Assembly (NCBI GenBank): GCA_008931825.1
Contig: QXVZ01009664.1
Coordinates: 1 to 26,833, forward strand
Reading direction: 5' to 3'
DNA from: Phallusia fumigata
Taxonomy: Eukaryota > Chordata > Ascidiacea > Phlebobranchia > Ascidiidae
Length of the DNA: 26,833 nucleotides
Shown: piece by piece, positions 1 through 11,700 of the stretch
Position numbering within the stretch: position 1 is the stretch's first letter
Layout of the letters: every line of letters begins with the position of its first letter
Translations under genes and position numbers: made by a program
The notes under the pieces: model-generated
The model's input: the letters and a program-made list of their open reading frames with translations, nothing else
What the model was told of the DNA's origin: nothing
Database searches by the model: none

Positions 1-1879
1 CATAACGGTTAATAGTTCTTTTTGCAGTACAACAGGGTGGTGTGTACAAGTTCTTCAGTCCCCGTAAAAGTGTGTACTGTTCCAAAAAAGGTTGACAAGC
101 ACTGCTTTAATCATCTTAGCCATTGCAGTCGTTGCTCTGCATGACAGTGCAATAGCCTTCTTACATAAATGGGATATTTTGTGTTGCGTCATGGTACTAT
201 ACGCGTACATGACTCAGCATTGTAATGCCCCAAGGCGATGAATCGTATTATTTGTTGAGCGAAATGCCGTAGAATGACGTTGGCAAATCTTATGACAGCG
301 CAAAAAATACCATTGACCTAAATAAAACGCGTGACGCCTTTGTAAACAGTGGAGCATTTGGTGGCGTGTATTAAAAATCGATACTATTGATTCACGAAAT
401 GTACGATTCTTAAATTGAAAAGTCAAACATGACTGGTATCAACGCTGGCGTGAGGACCGTACAGGATGTTGTGTGCATTGTGCAACGTATAATTACGACC
501 CATCTGGTAAACGTTACACAACCACTTTGTATGTGAAAAAATCCTCCATGTGTAGTGTGTTGAACGGCATGCTATAGCCTTTGGCAATGTATTAAACAGA
601 CAAGTGCACCAATACTAGGTTATGGTTAGCTTGCTGATTAGAAACCAGTATTTCCAGTTTACACTGAATTTGAAACAAAGTTTCTAGTTCTAACGCTATG
701 AGATAAACCATAGCAGCGTGATTGCGACACTGCCATAAAACGACACACCCACGAAAACGCTCACATTTTGATTGTAGAACGGAAGGGGCGGTCCCAGGGA
801 TGACGTAATGGGATTTTTAATTGCTAGACGGAAACTACTGTTTTAGTCGTGATGGAGATAAGCGAAGCGTCGTTGAAATGTGTAAGCAACAAGCTTAAGC
901 GACACTTCATGACTAATAAGACTATCAGTACACAAAACAGACAGTTTGTTATGTAAGCGGAATAACAATTTCCTAAGCTATCCTCAGTAAATTGCTTAAA
1001 AATCATTTCTAATTTTGTTAATTTTGCGACAAAAGTCAAAACATTCTGTCAAAAGTTAATTTATATTGCTTAAAAATCGATGCAATTGACGGTCGACAAA
1101 CTGTCAACAGCCGCCCAAATTTGGACCAATCAGAGCTCGCCGACAAATCGATACGATCTTTAAAATGCTACCAGTAGTTTTCCGCGAGTTTTTCTGGCAA
1201 ATGTCTACAAAGCGAGCGGATGTCCTGGTGGGACAAGGACAAAGCGGCCACAGACAGCGGAGTTTGGTTTATCCACAGAGAAAAAATTTGGGGTTTTGTG
1301 TGGTGAAGGGTGTAAGCAAACATACGGTGGCCCATAATGGAGGGCAACGCCCCTGAAAAAACATTTTTCAATGTGAGAATTATCGTCCACCGTAAACTTT
1401 GACCAAAACAAAGGGGCGCGATAAGATTAACTTCGATTAAGATTTCGCTAAAAAAGTTTTATGGTAAATTTGCAAAATATTCACATTAAATGAAAAAAAC
1501 AAACGATGAGCTAACTGGTCAAAGACGTTTCTGCGAAGGCAAAGTAATCCCGAACACATATTTTCAGTGTTCTTGTCATAGCACAAGTTTTCATTTTAGT
1601 AGAATTTTTGAAAACCTTCTTTGGTACGACAAACCGCCTTAAAAAATCACTGGGGTAAAAATGGCCTTATTCATGATACAACGAACCACATCCAGTTAAG
1701 ACTAAAAACTTTGTGCACTAAATGATGTGTCCAATCCAATTCTTTCGATCAATTCAAAGACTGGCATAAACAGCTAAGAAAACAACTTTAATGAACAAAA
1801 ATTACCAAAAAATATTTTTACACAAAGAACTCTAGTGTTTGCCATGTACTGTCACAAAACAAACAAAACCTTGTGCTTT
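1..1879. other. No gene recognised
   Basis: No open frame here has a recognisable domain or a convincing exon with splice sites. It would lie in a long intron of the mitochondrial carrier gene if that gene continues past the left edge. A TGACGTAA (CRE-like) octamer occurs at 801-808. Nothing else is supported. Confidence 0.5.
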
Positions 1880-2188
1880 TTAGGCAGTTTCGCCATTGAG
1901 CATACACAGTAAACTGCTTTCAGGCGGATTACGACACATGCTAGGCGCCGTGTTGGTACTGCAAATTTGCCAGACAACAGTTTTAATAGCCTGTTTTTCC
2001 GGCACTGACATTTGCGATATCAACACACAACCTTTGTAGCGAGGTTTGGATGTGAAATGAATCACCGTCTGTTTGGCAACAGTTCCAGATGCGATGGAAA
2101 GCACAACAATGGGATAACACAAAAGTCTGGTTACGTGGAAACAACTTTTGGGCACAAAATTGGCTAACAATACCACCATAACTTTCAT
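1880..2188 (-). CDS. Unassigned 102-residue open frame
   Basis: An ATG-initiated frame of 102 codons ends in TAA at 1880. The first 35 residues are mildly hydrophobic (MKVMVVLLANF at the start, then YPIVVLSIASG), and six cysteines are spread along it. Codon composition in the second half looks coding-like, with a mix of G/C-ending codons. No family is recognised. It sits where an intron of the SLC25-type carrier gene would lie, and on the same strand. It could be an orphan small gene, an exon of an unseen gene, or chance. No splice sites were needed to read it. Confidence 0.22.
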   Translation of the reverse strand: MKVMVVLLANFVPKSCFHVTRLLCYPIVVLSIASGTVAKQTVIHFTSKPRYKGCVLISQMSVPEKQAIKTVVWQICSTNTAPSMCRNPPESSLLCMLNGETA

Positions 2189-2373
2189 TTAAACGACGAT
2201 AACTTTAAAGAAAATCTTTGCCGATAGAAACTAACTTCTTCTGAGCCATATTTATGTTAAGAGTCTCTGAAAAACGCGGTCTGTAACGTCAGCGGCCAAT
2301 GACCCAATCTCATTTGAAATCTTTGAAAGTACAACTGCTTTTGAGTGTAAGAGTGTGAAAAGGAAATGCGGCA

Positions 2374-2580
2374 TTGGTGTCACATCGTACACGTGTCCTT
2401 TGCATTAAAAAAACAGACGGTTTCCATACAAAGCGGCACCTCTTGGCCAAAGAAACTTGCGCCTATAATTGGTATCGACTTCAACCATTTTCTACAACCG
2501 TCACAGGCACAAGAGTGCAATGTTGCAGGTATCGCATTTGTACTGGTGATTGGATTACTTTGGAAGCAGGCAAACTGTAA
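2374..2580 (+). CDS. Unassigned short open frame, divergent from 1880-2188
   Basis: A frame of about 69 codons runs from an in-frame TGA just upstream to TAA at 2578-2580. It has no ATG at its start (a TTG lies at 2374), so it would have to be an exon or be non-coding. Its second half is rich in Cys and aromatic residues (ETCAYNWYRL, then QCCRYRICTGDW). It lies about 190 bases from the start of the minus-strand frame ending at 1880, in divergent orientation. No family is recognised. The call rests only on coding-like composition. Confidence 0.12.
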   Translation: MVSHRTRVLCIKKTDGFHTKRHLLAKETCAYNWYRLQPFSTTVTGTRVQCCRYRICTGDWITLEAGKL

Positions 2581-3674
2581 CAAAGCACAACAATATTCAA
2601 TATTCGTGACTGCCAAACTAACCTAATACTGCTGCAGATGTTTACCACGAAAATCTGACCTGGACACATTTAAAACAAAAACGAATCAATAAATTCGTCT
2701 TACAAAATGAAATTTTAGCATTGGCGTATATAACCAACGTTAAGCACGGGCTACTGTAAAATGGTCAAGTACCACTAAACCCATGGAAGAGGCCCTTATG
2801 ACTGGGCCGAAAAGATGAAGCGGGCACTGATGCTAAGGATTGGTGATAGACAAGTACACAGGATTGCAAAACAAAATTGACAAGACCTCACATGCTACAT
2901 AACCACTTTTTATTTTTGATTTAAACAGCAGACAACACACCCAAAACTCATTTCTGGTTTATTTTTGTTTTTAGTTTCTCGTTTCTAATCCAGCATAATG
3001 ACTACAAGTTTGTGCTGACATGTGTTGCATCACTTTGTGTTGAACATATGACACAGACAAGGACAAGTAAGATACCAAAGAACTTGCTAAATGGCCTGGA
3101 GATAACATATCTAGAGTCAATACCAGGGACTCATGTCTACATGAGAATGAACCGATTACACATTTGCAAGCAATAGTGACGGACTTGCAATTCCAAATGC
3201 AAGACAAAATACCAAACAACATGACCTAGTTTTTCGACAACGCAGCTAACTGGATGTTATATTTCGCTTGCAGCTGATTGGTTACATGTATTTGTTTAAG
3301 TCAGGTTGGGCAGATAATTAATGATCTTTGGATGAGACAACACTTGACAAAGTGGACTTTGTGAGCAAAATATTGACACAGTTGTCTGTTACATTTTATT
3401 GTTTTGATGGTGAAACATTCATGGTTTTGATCTTAAGACAGCATAAGAGCCCAGGGAAATATTTAGGGGACTATGGCAAAGAGATGTGTTAGACTGCTAT
3501 ATCCAAAACTTAAACTTAAACGAAATTAATTTTAAGTTACCATTTGACCGCTAATTATTTAAGTTACTATTTGAATGGTAACCAGGACTAATAAAATAGT
3601 GGTTGACAACTGACAGAATAAACTTTAACCGGATCTCCAAAACAAAAACCTATGAAAAAAAACTATTCAAATAC
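2581..3674. other. Probable intron sequence of the carrier gene
   Basis: This lies just downstream (minus-strand sense) of the phase-0 donor of carrier exon 4. I looked for the next carrier exon, expected to begin with the second matrix repeat (a V-x-T-T-P-M-E-x-x-K type motif), and did not find it. No other gene is seen. Confidence 0.45.
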
Positions 3675-3820
3675 CTGGCAAACTCCAGCACCACCAGCTG
3701 CCATAAGCTGTTTTCCCAGTGTTATTTTTCCATCAGTGCTGAGCTGTCTTCGGAGAACATCATTTACTGTTAATTTAATGGTTTTCTCTGGAACTATCAG
3801 AATGAGATTGGGAAGCGCTC
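3675..3820 (-). CDS. SLC25A22: Carrier exon 4 (end of repeat 1 into repeat 2)
   Basis: 146 nt: two bases, then 48 codons. The acceptor is TGTTGTGCAG and the donor is CAG|GTATTT. It encodes [16 protein letters not shown], continuing through NDVLRRQLS to [22 protein letters not shown] followed by ND and a basic helix, then the G-x-x-A-G start of the next transmembrane helix, matches the glutamate-carrier branch. Joining to exon 3 makes a Gly codon (G|GA), giving YRG-ALPN. The plus-strand open frame over the same bases is a shadow. Confidence 0.88.
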
Positions 3821-6224
3821 CTGCACAACAGCATTAAATATTGATAAGATACACAGAATAAGTGCACTGCTTACAAGGCTTTAATGAACATTAGAAAGGT
3901 CAGAATAAAGTTTTCTTGGCGCCATGTTAAAAACAATTTCATTGAAGAAAAAATAAATTAAAATATTTAAAGCTGTAAAAATGTTAAGATTTAATTTTTT
4001 TCAAACAATACATGAGTTTTTACACCAAAAAAATTCAGAAACTTACTAACCTCTATATAGTCCAAAGAATCCTTCACTTTTAAATACCTGCTTTAGGCAG
4101 TCAAACCTACAAAATAAAAAATTTCTTTAATTATTACTGATCAACTGACAAAAAAAGTTTAACTGAAATTTTTTTAGTTTCCAATGTAACTTATGACAGT
4201 TCAAAAAGTCCATCACAAAAAATTTATAGAAACACGGCGCAAAGCAATCATTGTCATGTTTAAAGTATAGAACAGTGATTTAGTTTCGCCATAAGTTTTA
4301 GTTTAAAGAACATTACTGTAGCGTGACTGAACATAAAATCAAAATTTGCTAAAACCGATTTATTTTTTGGTAATCATCAAAAAGAGTACACAAAGTAATC
4401 ACGAAAGCAAAACTATTACTGGAAAATTGAGTATGCCGCTGTGTCCGTGTTTTAAACTACAGGCAAAAACAGTGAAGCCATGTGTAACCAACCGCTGCCA
4501 CGTAGAACCCCTTCAGTGGGTTCACACCAGGCTTGCTTCAGGCATTCCTCTGTAAAAGTAAACCAATCAGAGCGTTCTAGGGCCTAAAGCTGCCTACGAA
4601 CCATCCACACTGTTACCAAGTAGTATGGATGGAGAAATGCACATATAAAACAAAACAGCAAAAACAATCAACACAGCAGCCAAAACATTCCGCGTGATAG
4701 TCTAGACAGCCATACATACCAGTGATTCTAGCATATTTATGTCTATTATGAAAGGTGAGGCTGTGTAACACTGAATCGATGATAATCCTCAATTTTTTTT
4801 TAAAGACAAATTATTTTATTGCATCATTCGACAAACTGTTTTAGAATTCCAGGCCTGGTTAGAGATTTATCTTTTTCAGGTGCAAGGAAACTTTCCTCAT
4901 ACAATCTTCACATTACTTGAAAATCAAATATGTTTGATAGAAGGCAATTTTACACAAAGCTGATATATAAGAATGGACCGTATGTGATATGNAACAAAAC
5001 AGCAAAAACAACCAACACAGCAGCCAAAACATTCCACATGATAGCCTAGACAGCCGTACATACCAGTGATTATATTTATATCTATTATGAAAGGTGAGGC
5101 TGTGTAATACTGAATCGATGATAATCCTCAAAATTTTTTTTTAAAAAGACAAACTATTTTATTGCATCATTCGACAAACTGTTTTAGAATTCCAGGCCTG
5201 GTTAGAGATTTATTTTTTTCAGGTGCAAGGAAACTTTCCTCATACATCTTCACATTACTGGAAAATCAAATATGTTTGATAGAAGGCAATTTTACACAAA
5301 TCTGATATATAAGAATGGACCGTATGTGATATGGGAAGAACGTTCGAAACAGCGGATGCAATGAGTTCCTGTTCATATTAAATCATGCGAACTACCACAA
5401 CTGACGTGAGTGGCATTATGTGGGAGACACATTGCAATAGTCTGGTTTGTTATTTAAGATTTCTAACTAACAAAATTTCATTCCTATTTTTTATTACCGT
5501 TTTAAAACATTATGTCTAGTTCACAACATTTAGCCCATTATATTTTACTGTGCCTTTTAAATGTTTTGGCCACTGTGTTAGATTGGCAAAAATACACAAT
5601 TTTTTTTAAAATACAGAATAGGACACATGCGCTCACACCCAGGCTGGTAGCAATATATGACACTTAAACCTTCTGAGAAACATGAGTTAAAGCATCAGTT
5701 GGTATTAAACACAAAATTTATGTATTAAAAGTATGACTACTTACATTCCCTTGTACATCCGTTGTCCATGTTGGACCGACTGATTTTGCAGTCTGGTTTT
5801 AGACAAATCAATTGGAAATGTTGCACATACACCTGTGAAGCCGGCAACTCCACCATTCAAAACAGCAGCAAATCTATGTGAATGAGAGCAAAATCGAATT
5901 ATGTAAATACACATAAATGCAGTACAATGCTGACAGATTTTCTTGATTCTTTTTTATAAAAATTAATACTAACCAAACCATCTTGCATGTCAAAATCTAT
6001 GATGTAAAAGGTTAGGTCATTAGTTCAAATATGTCAGACTAAAATAATTTGTGTAAATGCCAGATATGAGTTCCATGGTATAAAGTACAGAGAATCTTTG
6101 CATATATACACATGCATATTTTATTTTCAATTTTGCCTATTAATAGTTCATTCAATTTGAAGTATAGTAAAAAACAAACAGTCCAGCCCTACCTTAGTAG
6201 GTTCTCAGATGTGTCTAATTCCAT
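3675..6224 (-). CDS. SLC25A22: Mitochondrial glutamate carrier-like protein (SLC25A18/A22 type), 5' part
   Basis: Gene-level entry. Coding exons in order are 6224-6193, 5873-5745, 4106-4051 and 3820-3675, together 363 nt or 121 codons. They join in frame (phases 2, 2, 1, then a phase-0 donor) into one open frame. The family moves substrates across the inner mitochondrial membrane using three repeats of about 100 residues. The glutamate carriers import L-glutamate with a proton. Seen here are the [10 protein letters not shown] start of helix 1, the P-I-D-L-S-K signature of repeat 1, the [10 protein letters not shown] matrix-loop motif, and the [12 protein letters not shown] segment typical of the glutamate-carrier branch. 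The frame ends at GAGVCQ with a donor, so repeats 2 and 3 (roughly 200 residues) are missing and should lie left of the window. A. aspartate/glutamate carrier (SLC25A12/13) is a less likely alternative because those have long N-terminal EF-hand regions. The symbol denotes the closest vertebrate family, not proven orthology. Confidence 0.88.
4051..4106 (-). CDS. SLC25A22: Carrier exon 3
   Basis: 56 nt between a strong acceptor (TTTTTTATTTTGTAG) and the donor G|GTTAGT. It encodes [18 protein letters not shown] plus one base. The first base completes an ATG from exon 2 (AT|G). The S-E-G-x-x-G-L-Y-R-G block is the conserved matrix-helix motif that ends the first carrier repeat. The exon is too short to stand out as an open frame; it was found by following the splice phases. 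Confidence 0.88.
4649..5333. repeat. Direct near-copy around a single N (carrier intron)
   Basis: Sequence 4649-4991 recurs at 4993-5333 with scattered substitutions and small indels, separated only by N at 4992. Both copies run from AACAAAACAGC to TATGTGATATG, and the sequence beyond each end is unique. The substitution level is like that between alleles. It lies in the intron between carrier exons 2 and 3. A join of two unmerged overlapping contigs or haplotypes is the simplest reading. Confidence 0.85.
5745..5873 (-). CDS. SLC25A22: Carrier exon 2 (transmembrane helix 1 and signature)
   Basis: 129 nt (one base, 42 codons, two bases) between acceptor CTCATTCACATAG and donor AT|GTAAGT. It encodes [15 protein letters not shown], the first transmembrane helix, then [11 protein letters not shown], which holds the P-x-[DE]-x-x-[KR] carrier signature (P-I-D-L-S-K), and QRMYKG. 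Order and spacing match the first half of repeat 1 in SLC25 carriers. Confidence 0.9.
6193..6224 (-). CDS. SLC25A22: Carrier exon 1 with start codon
   Basis: 32 nt encoding [10 protein letters not shown] plus two bases, ending at the donor AG|GTAGGG. The phase (2) fits exon 2 exactly, making an Arg codon (AG|A) and the junction [11 protein letters not shown]. This gives a short hydrophilic N-terminus before helix 1, as expected for a carrier without a cleaved presequence. The ATG is followed by G (CTATGG). Another upstream start cannot be excluded, but none is seen. Confidence 0.75.
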
Positions 6225-6256
6225 AGCAATTATAAAATGTTGAAAAGAAATTCTCA
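6225..6256 (-). promoter_or_regulatory. Possible 5'-UTR acceptor (cis or spliced-leader trans-splice site) of the carrier gene
   Basis: A good 3' splice-site sequence, TTTCTATTGCAG, ends at 6257, 33 bases upstream of the carrier ATG. It could be the acceptor of an exon that carries a short 5' UTR, or a trans-splice acceptor if the organism uses a spliced leader, as Ciona does. Which of these applies cannot be told from the sequence. Confidence 0.35.
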
Positions 6257-7442
6257 CTGCAATAGAAACTGCAATTACCAACAGTTAAGTACCAGATTAT
6301 ATTAAATAAATATACACATAAGCCAAAAAATATACAATGTATGCTATTGGGTATGATGCACTCACCTTTCTTGTACAGAACAGATAACACGTTTCACAAT
6401 AAAAACCTTCAACAAAGACAACAATAAAAACAGTTCCTAAAGGGTTGTGAATTTGTCACAAAAGATCAGATAAAGGATAGTTTATTGGCAAATCGTACAC
6501 ACCTATGCACAAAATCTAAGATGTAAATTGCAATTAAATTACACAATTAAGTACCATAGTGTAAAATTAAAAATATATTAAAGATAATGAAACAAATTAA
6601 TTGAGCCATAATCAGGAACTAATTTTACTCCTTTAGTACTGTGATCACAATAGATGATATGAAAGAGTAAGCACAGATTGCATGGAATTAAGGTTGTAGG
6701 CTTAAGTGATTTGACAGCTGTTATGTCTGGCGAGTCTGTCTGCACTCTCTGCATGTAACTAATGTTAAGATAATTAAGGTCACCAATTGGACTAATAAAA
6801 CTAATGCCAGTCTGTCACTGCCTGATACAATCCTGGTTTTCAACAATGACCACTATAACATAAATGCTTGTGTATTACCTGTAAGACTATACATATCTGA
6901 CGTTTTTGGAAATGTTTGGCAATTAAAACAACATTTCTCAACAAACCCAGATTTAAAAATTAATTTCTAAATAATGTGCCTTTTTGTTTTAGGGTAAGAA
7001 CTATTAAAGACATCGTCCTGATAACCTGGCAGATAAAGCCACATTTTGTTTGTTCAAAACTAAATACAAATTGTGAATTCTGGTTCACTTCGAAGATTAG
7101 GCATTGAGGGTTTTTTTCGGTGCAGAATAACTTTAAACTGTACTCTTTCTTCAAGCACGCACGATCTTTTTTTCTATTGGAATTCATGTAAAATATTACA
7201 TTCAATATTGTATTTTATTTTAGTGCAACATAAATGAGTTGTGACTATTAACCTACAGTCCTATGATGTTATCTTATTGCCTAACCTCAAGAGTTATTAG
7301 AAAAACAAATCGCGAAACAGTCTCTGCCTTAACTCGCCAACTACCGCGGAATGAATGGATGACGACATGCCATGCTCTTTGAAATTTGCCGGTACGCGTC
7401 GCTATGAGTGATAAAACAGAGAAAAAATGGAAAAGGGAGAAA

Positions 7443-7663
7443 GGCACGATAGCCTCTCTCGTTTCGCGACGGGGGTCTGGAGATTTTAACCTTACGGTTT
7501 GGGGTTTGAAACTTGGCCCATTAAACATAAATTTGGTGTTTTTCAAAATCTCNGGCACGATAGCCTCTCTCGTTTCGCGACGGGGGTCTGGAGATTTTAA
7601 CCTTACGGTTTGGGGTTTGAAACTTGGCCCATTAAACATAAATTTGGTGTTTTTCAAAATCTC
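7443..7663. repeat. 110-base direct repeat around a single N
   Basis: 7443-7552 and 7554-7663 appear identical, starting GGCACGATAGCC and ending TTTTCAAAATCTC, with N at 7553 between them. The open frames that run through the N on both strands are produced by this join and should not be taken as genes. Confidence 0.9.
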
Positions 7664-8697
7664 TCAAAAAACAAATTAGTGGCAAATCTCTATGGGCAGG
7701 AACAGAGTACCATTTTATTTCAAAAAAATTTACCGCCACAGATGTTTACCGCCCACTAACGGCTGCGTTCGTTTTATTAAAACGCTGTTTTTGATCCGAA
7801 ATGACAAAAGTGTGGCTTGCAGTGAATTAAAAAGATGTTGTCGACTGTGTCAAATTCTTGTTCTTCTGTATCGTTTAACCAGTAGAGATGTCAGTATGGT
7901 ATACTAATCAGGAAATAGGCTACTACCATGGAGAACTTAACAAGTGCTCTGTGCTACTACCGAAAGATACGGTACGGTACGCCCTTTGTAACGAGGTACG
8001 TCGCACGCACAAATCATTTATCAGTAAAAACGGTAAATCATAAAGGTAGAGAATAAACTTAACTTGAGCGGCGGCCTGCTCCCTTCGCGTTCTTAAGTTT
8101 CCCAGAGACAAAAAAGTTGAACCCGTTAGGGTAAAACCACAGTGTTTCTGAACAACTTCATGCCATACAGTTGGACCAAGTTAAGGGCTCTGATAACACC
8201 CACCAAGGTAAAAAACAAAAGAAACAGACAATACAAATTTTTGTACGATTTAATTAACTGATGCTTAGGACCACTGCTTATCAGTTTAAAATACTTGAAA
8301 CGTGGGGCGAAAAGAAACTGTTTCGACCTCAAAAAACTCGACGATTTACAGAGGACGTCTCTGCGAGTTTATGTACATCGTGAAACGGCAAGAAACTGCA
8401 ACTTAAGTTGCATTTTTTGCACCGACAGAGAAAAATACAAAAAACAATCATGTTAATTTGAAAAACAAAGAAAAAACGGAACATCGCAATGAAAGGACGC
8501 ACAAGAAATGGAGAAGAAGTGCAAAGTCAAGTTTACAGACTTAAAATGACAAAAAAAGTTATAAAATAACTGTTATTTTTGCATTAACCGATTAAAAATA
8601 AATTTCAAATGAAATTTTTTCATTAAAAGTTCGGCAGAAACTTCTTCAGAAGAAATATTAATATGCGGCTCTAGAGTACTTTAAAGGTAACGCTTCT

Positions 8698-8703
8698 TTT
8701 AAT
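8698..8703 (-). terminator. Possible poly(A) signal ATTAAA of the CCP gene
   Basis: ATTAAA on the minus strand begins 10 bases after the stop codon of the CCP gene. This would give a very short 3' UTR. AATAAA hexamers near 7.7 kb are alternatives that imply a UTR of about 1 kb. Confidence 0.3.
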
Positions 8704-8712
8704 AGATTAAGA

Positions 8713-8774
8713 TCAGCCTCGACCTTCGATTGGACCTTCAAACAAACCGGAATCCACAAGGTCTGGCGCACGTT
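8713..8774 (-). CDS. CCP gene terminal exon
   Basis: 62 nt after the acceptor CAATTTTTTAG: two bases that complete a Glu codon with the previous exon, then 19 codons and TGA. It encodes the tail RAPDLVDSGLFEGPIEGRG. The tail is acidic and glycine-rich, with no hydrophobic stretch for a transmembrane helix or GPI anchor, so the protein should be soluble. Assignment rests on the acceptor, the matching phase 1, and its position directly downstream of the last CCP exon. There is no homology evidence for the tail itself. Confidence 0.7.
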
Positions 8775-11700
8775 CTAAAAAATTGAAACATATGCCTGTT
8801 AATAGTTTTCAATTTGTTTTTTGGTTTGTTCATTCTAAATTTCTTATTCAATATAAGTTTCTGCTGTTTAACGATATCCCGCTTATTCATTAGTGATCGA
8901 GCGAGATTACTGTGGGCGAAAATTAATATTTAGGGCCAGCGCGATGCAAATTAAACTGATTGGGCAGAATACAGTTTAAGGCTGCAGTACGTTTTGCGCT
9001 TGCCAAAGGCCTACAAAATCAGGGGGTTTCCCTGTTCAAAGCAAGCGTTTGCTATGTGCTAGATATATTTCGTTGCGAACAAAGCAAAAAATATTAGTTT
9101 GTAAACTACAAACTAACTTGACCCTTACGTAACAATAACTTACTTGACCCTTACGTAACAATACCTTACATTGAACACGTAACGGTACGTTGTATTTAAT
9201 ACATATTTGCATCCAGTTGCAGCAATGTGATTAAAAATTCCTTACGAAGATTAATTTAAAAGCAGAAGCCAGCACAAACCTCTACACTCTGGGAAATCCC
9301 CTTGCCACGTGCCGGGTGCAACGCAACGAAGTTCCCTTGGTCCCATGAGCTGGAAGCCGAAGTCGCATCTGAAGACAACCACCAGTTCGGTGACTGTGTC
9401 GCTCGTCACTAGGTGACTCTGGTGAGCTACTTTAGGTATTTCAGGACATTTCAGTTCTTCTACAAAGTAAAGTGATGATGTATTACGATAATGTTGTTTG
9501 GTCTTTCTAAGTTTAGCATTTGTTTGCAGGATTTTGTAGATAGTTCATTGCGTAACTGCATAAACCTTGCAATTATCTTGGTTCCATAATTGACCACTAA
9601 AATTACTTACAACGTAATAACTTTATCATCGTTTTAAGAAAGGTCTGGCTTAACTGGGCAATTATTAAAGACGAACACATAAAATTCGTAAGTATATTTA
9701 CTGCCGAATTAAAGTTTCTTCAACTAAAATGTCCTTTACCGCAATCAAGCCCTTACTTATGTTATATTTTCTATCCTTGTAGGGGCGCAGGCGATGTATC
9801 ACATGATTGGGTATAGCTTAAAATGAGCTCGATTCGGGCCGNAGAGTTAGTTCCATAAGTTTCTTCATTTAATATTTAAATTAAAATCTTTGTTACAAAA
9901 CAGGACGTGCGGTTTGTGCATGCTTGCGTGCCACCAGACAATTGCGGCAAAAACGATTGATCGCAGTTAAACAGGATGCGGTTGAAAAGACACGTTAGGT
10001 CAGGTTTAAGAGTTCAGTTACATTTCATTGTTTGGCGATCATGTCATGTTCGTTGCCCACAATAACGTTGTAATTCGAGGACGGCATTTATTGCGTGCAG
10101 GTGAGGGCTTTGCTTGTCAAACAAATTGCCAGCGTTCAGAAAGTTCCGTTTTATGTGGTTTACAAAATTTCGACAGGTCGGTAATTTAAACGTAGGTCTA
10201 ACTTTTCATATTGCTTCACTTGCTTGTCAAGCTTTAAATTCAAAGAGAGGTAACGCCCTATGGCTTAATGAATATAAGATGAATATAAGAAGAGTAGCTA
10301 TATTAAAAACATATCTGCCAGAGAACATGGAATAATTAAAAACATTTATTCAGTATATACAAGTTATGTAGCAGTTGTATTTTTAATCAATGATATCTTT
10401 TATTTAAAAATGCCAATGGAATTTTTGACATACGTAACAAAACATGCGGAACGCCTATTATAATCACGCATGTGTTTATACAACTGCAAAAAATTTGAAT
10501 GTTTTATTCAAAACAATTTCTAACACAAATTATATTTTGCCAAAAAAATCATAGGAATGCCCACTTCCAACTCGATCCCGCAATTGTTTGCACAAAATTT
10601 TTTTGTCAATCACATGTTCCTGTATAAATTCGCGACCGCATTTTTGCAACATATTTTGCCAAAAAAATCGTAATTCCTTTCCCACGAGCACGCAATGGTT
10701 CACAAACCCGTCGAAAACAACCGCCGCCTCACACAACAGTCGGGCAAGATTAAGGCTTCGTTCGTGTCCACCACAATGGGCTAATCCGGTCGAAATTACC
10801 GGGAATCCCCACTTACGAGACACCACCATCCGATTATAAGTTGTAAACACTGCGTACGGAAGACAATAGGCGCAAGTTTAATGCCAAGTCGTGATGGGAT
10901 TAAATTTGCGTCCGCGTTTATGCGTTTAGAACTAGAGAATCTGACGAGCGTTGGTAGGTCAACGAGTTGGTAAGATGCCTTTGGGAGCAAAATAGCGGCG
11001 GCATCAACAGGAATCGATTCAACTTTTTATTTTAAAAGCGATAAAATTACAACCTTCAGGTTAAATTGGAAAACTGATTTTTTATTAGGACACCTCATGT
11101 CTGTTCCTCCAACAAAACCGGTATCTGAGTCGTATTTGACTAAAACTTTAAAATGCTACCCCCACATAAAAAAGTGTTTTTAAGTATAAATTGCAAAAAC
11201 TGGAGCCAAATTTAGGATTAAATATATCCAGAAATTTATTTCCTTGTTCGGTGTTTTTCAAACGTTTTTCGATGTGACACCTTTGTAAAAGTTGGTTTAA
11301 CTTGCGATGCACCAGCGATAAGAATTTGATCAAGACTTTTATATGTTAAGTTTATTTTTTATTATATTAAGTTGTATATATTGTTATCTAATAAAACAAA
11401 AAGAAAAGGGAATAAATCTAATTATTGTGGGAGCCTCTTGGAAAATTAAAACGACGCACAATTTGAGAACAACTTTGACATGGTTGAGACTTTGTTTAAT
11501 ATTTAATGTTTCAATTGAAACTATATTTTGTTTGCCCCAACCTTTGCACGCAGGAACAGTGCCAAACCATTGCCCCGTCTTGTCGCACGTGATCAGAGAC
11601 GAACCAATCAGGACGAATCCCGAGTCGCAGAGGAACCGCGCCCCTTTGATACCATCGCTTTCACTGGTAAACATTTGTCCGTTGGATGGCGCAGTCAGCT

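Larger units (their letters stand above)
6257..8712. other. Intergenic region between the carrier 5' end and the CCP gene 3' end
   Basis: It separates two genes transcribed in the same (minus) direction, so it should hold the promoter of the carrier and the 3' UTR of the CCP gene. No coding exon is recognised. Minus-strand AATAAA hexamers at 7778-7773 and 7719-7714 are possible distal poly(A) signals for the CCP gene. A short N-bounded direct repeat lies at 7443-7663. Confidence 0.5.
9460..11541. other. Intron between CCP7 and CCP8 exons
   Basis: About 2.1 kb without a recognisable CCP exon on the minus strand. It contains N at 9842, the only N without an obvious flanking direct repeat, so an exon could be missing there. 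It also contains the open frame with an internal repeat at 10530-10850, and a dispersed repeat piece near 11250-11295. Confidence 0.5.

Noticed and set aside
2350..2400. Next carrier exon (a T-P-M triplet on the minus strand)
   Set aside because: The residues around it do not continue as the repeat-2 signature (no E-x-x-K), and no acceptor fits.
3652..3837. Plus-strand 61-codon frame
   Set aside because: It is antisense to carrier exon 4.
7274..7679. Open frames of 97-127 codons on both strands through N at 7553
   Set aside because: They exist only because a 110-base segment is repeated in phase around the N; there is no domain and no splice context.
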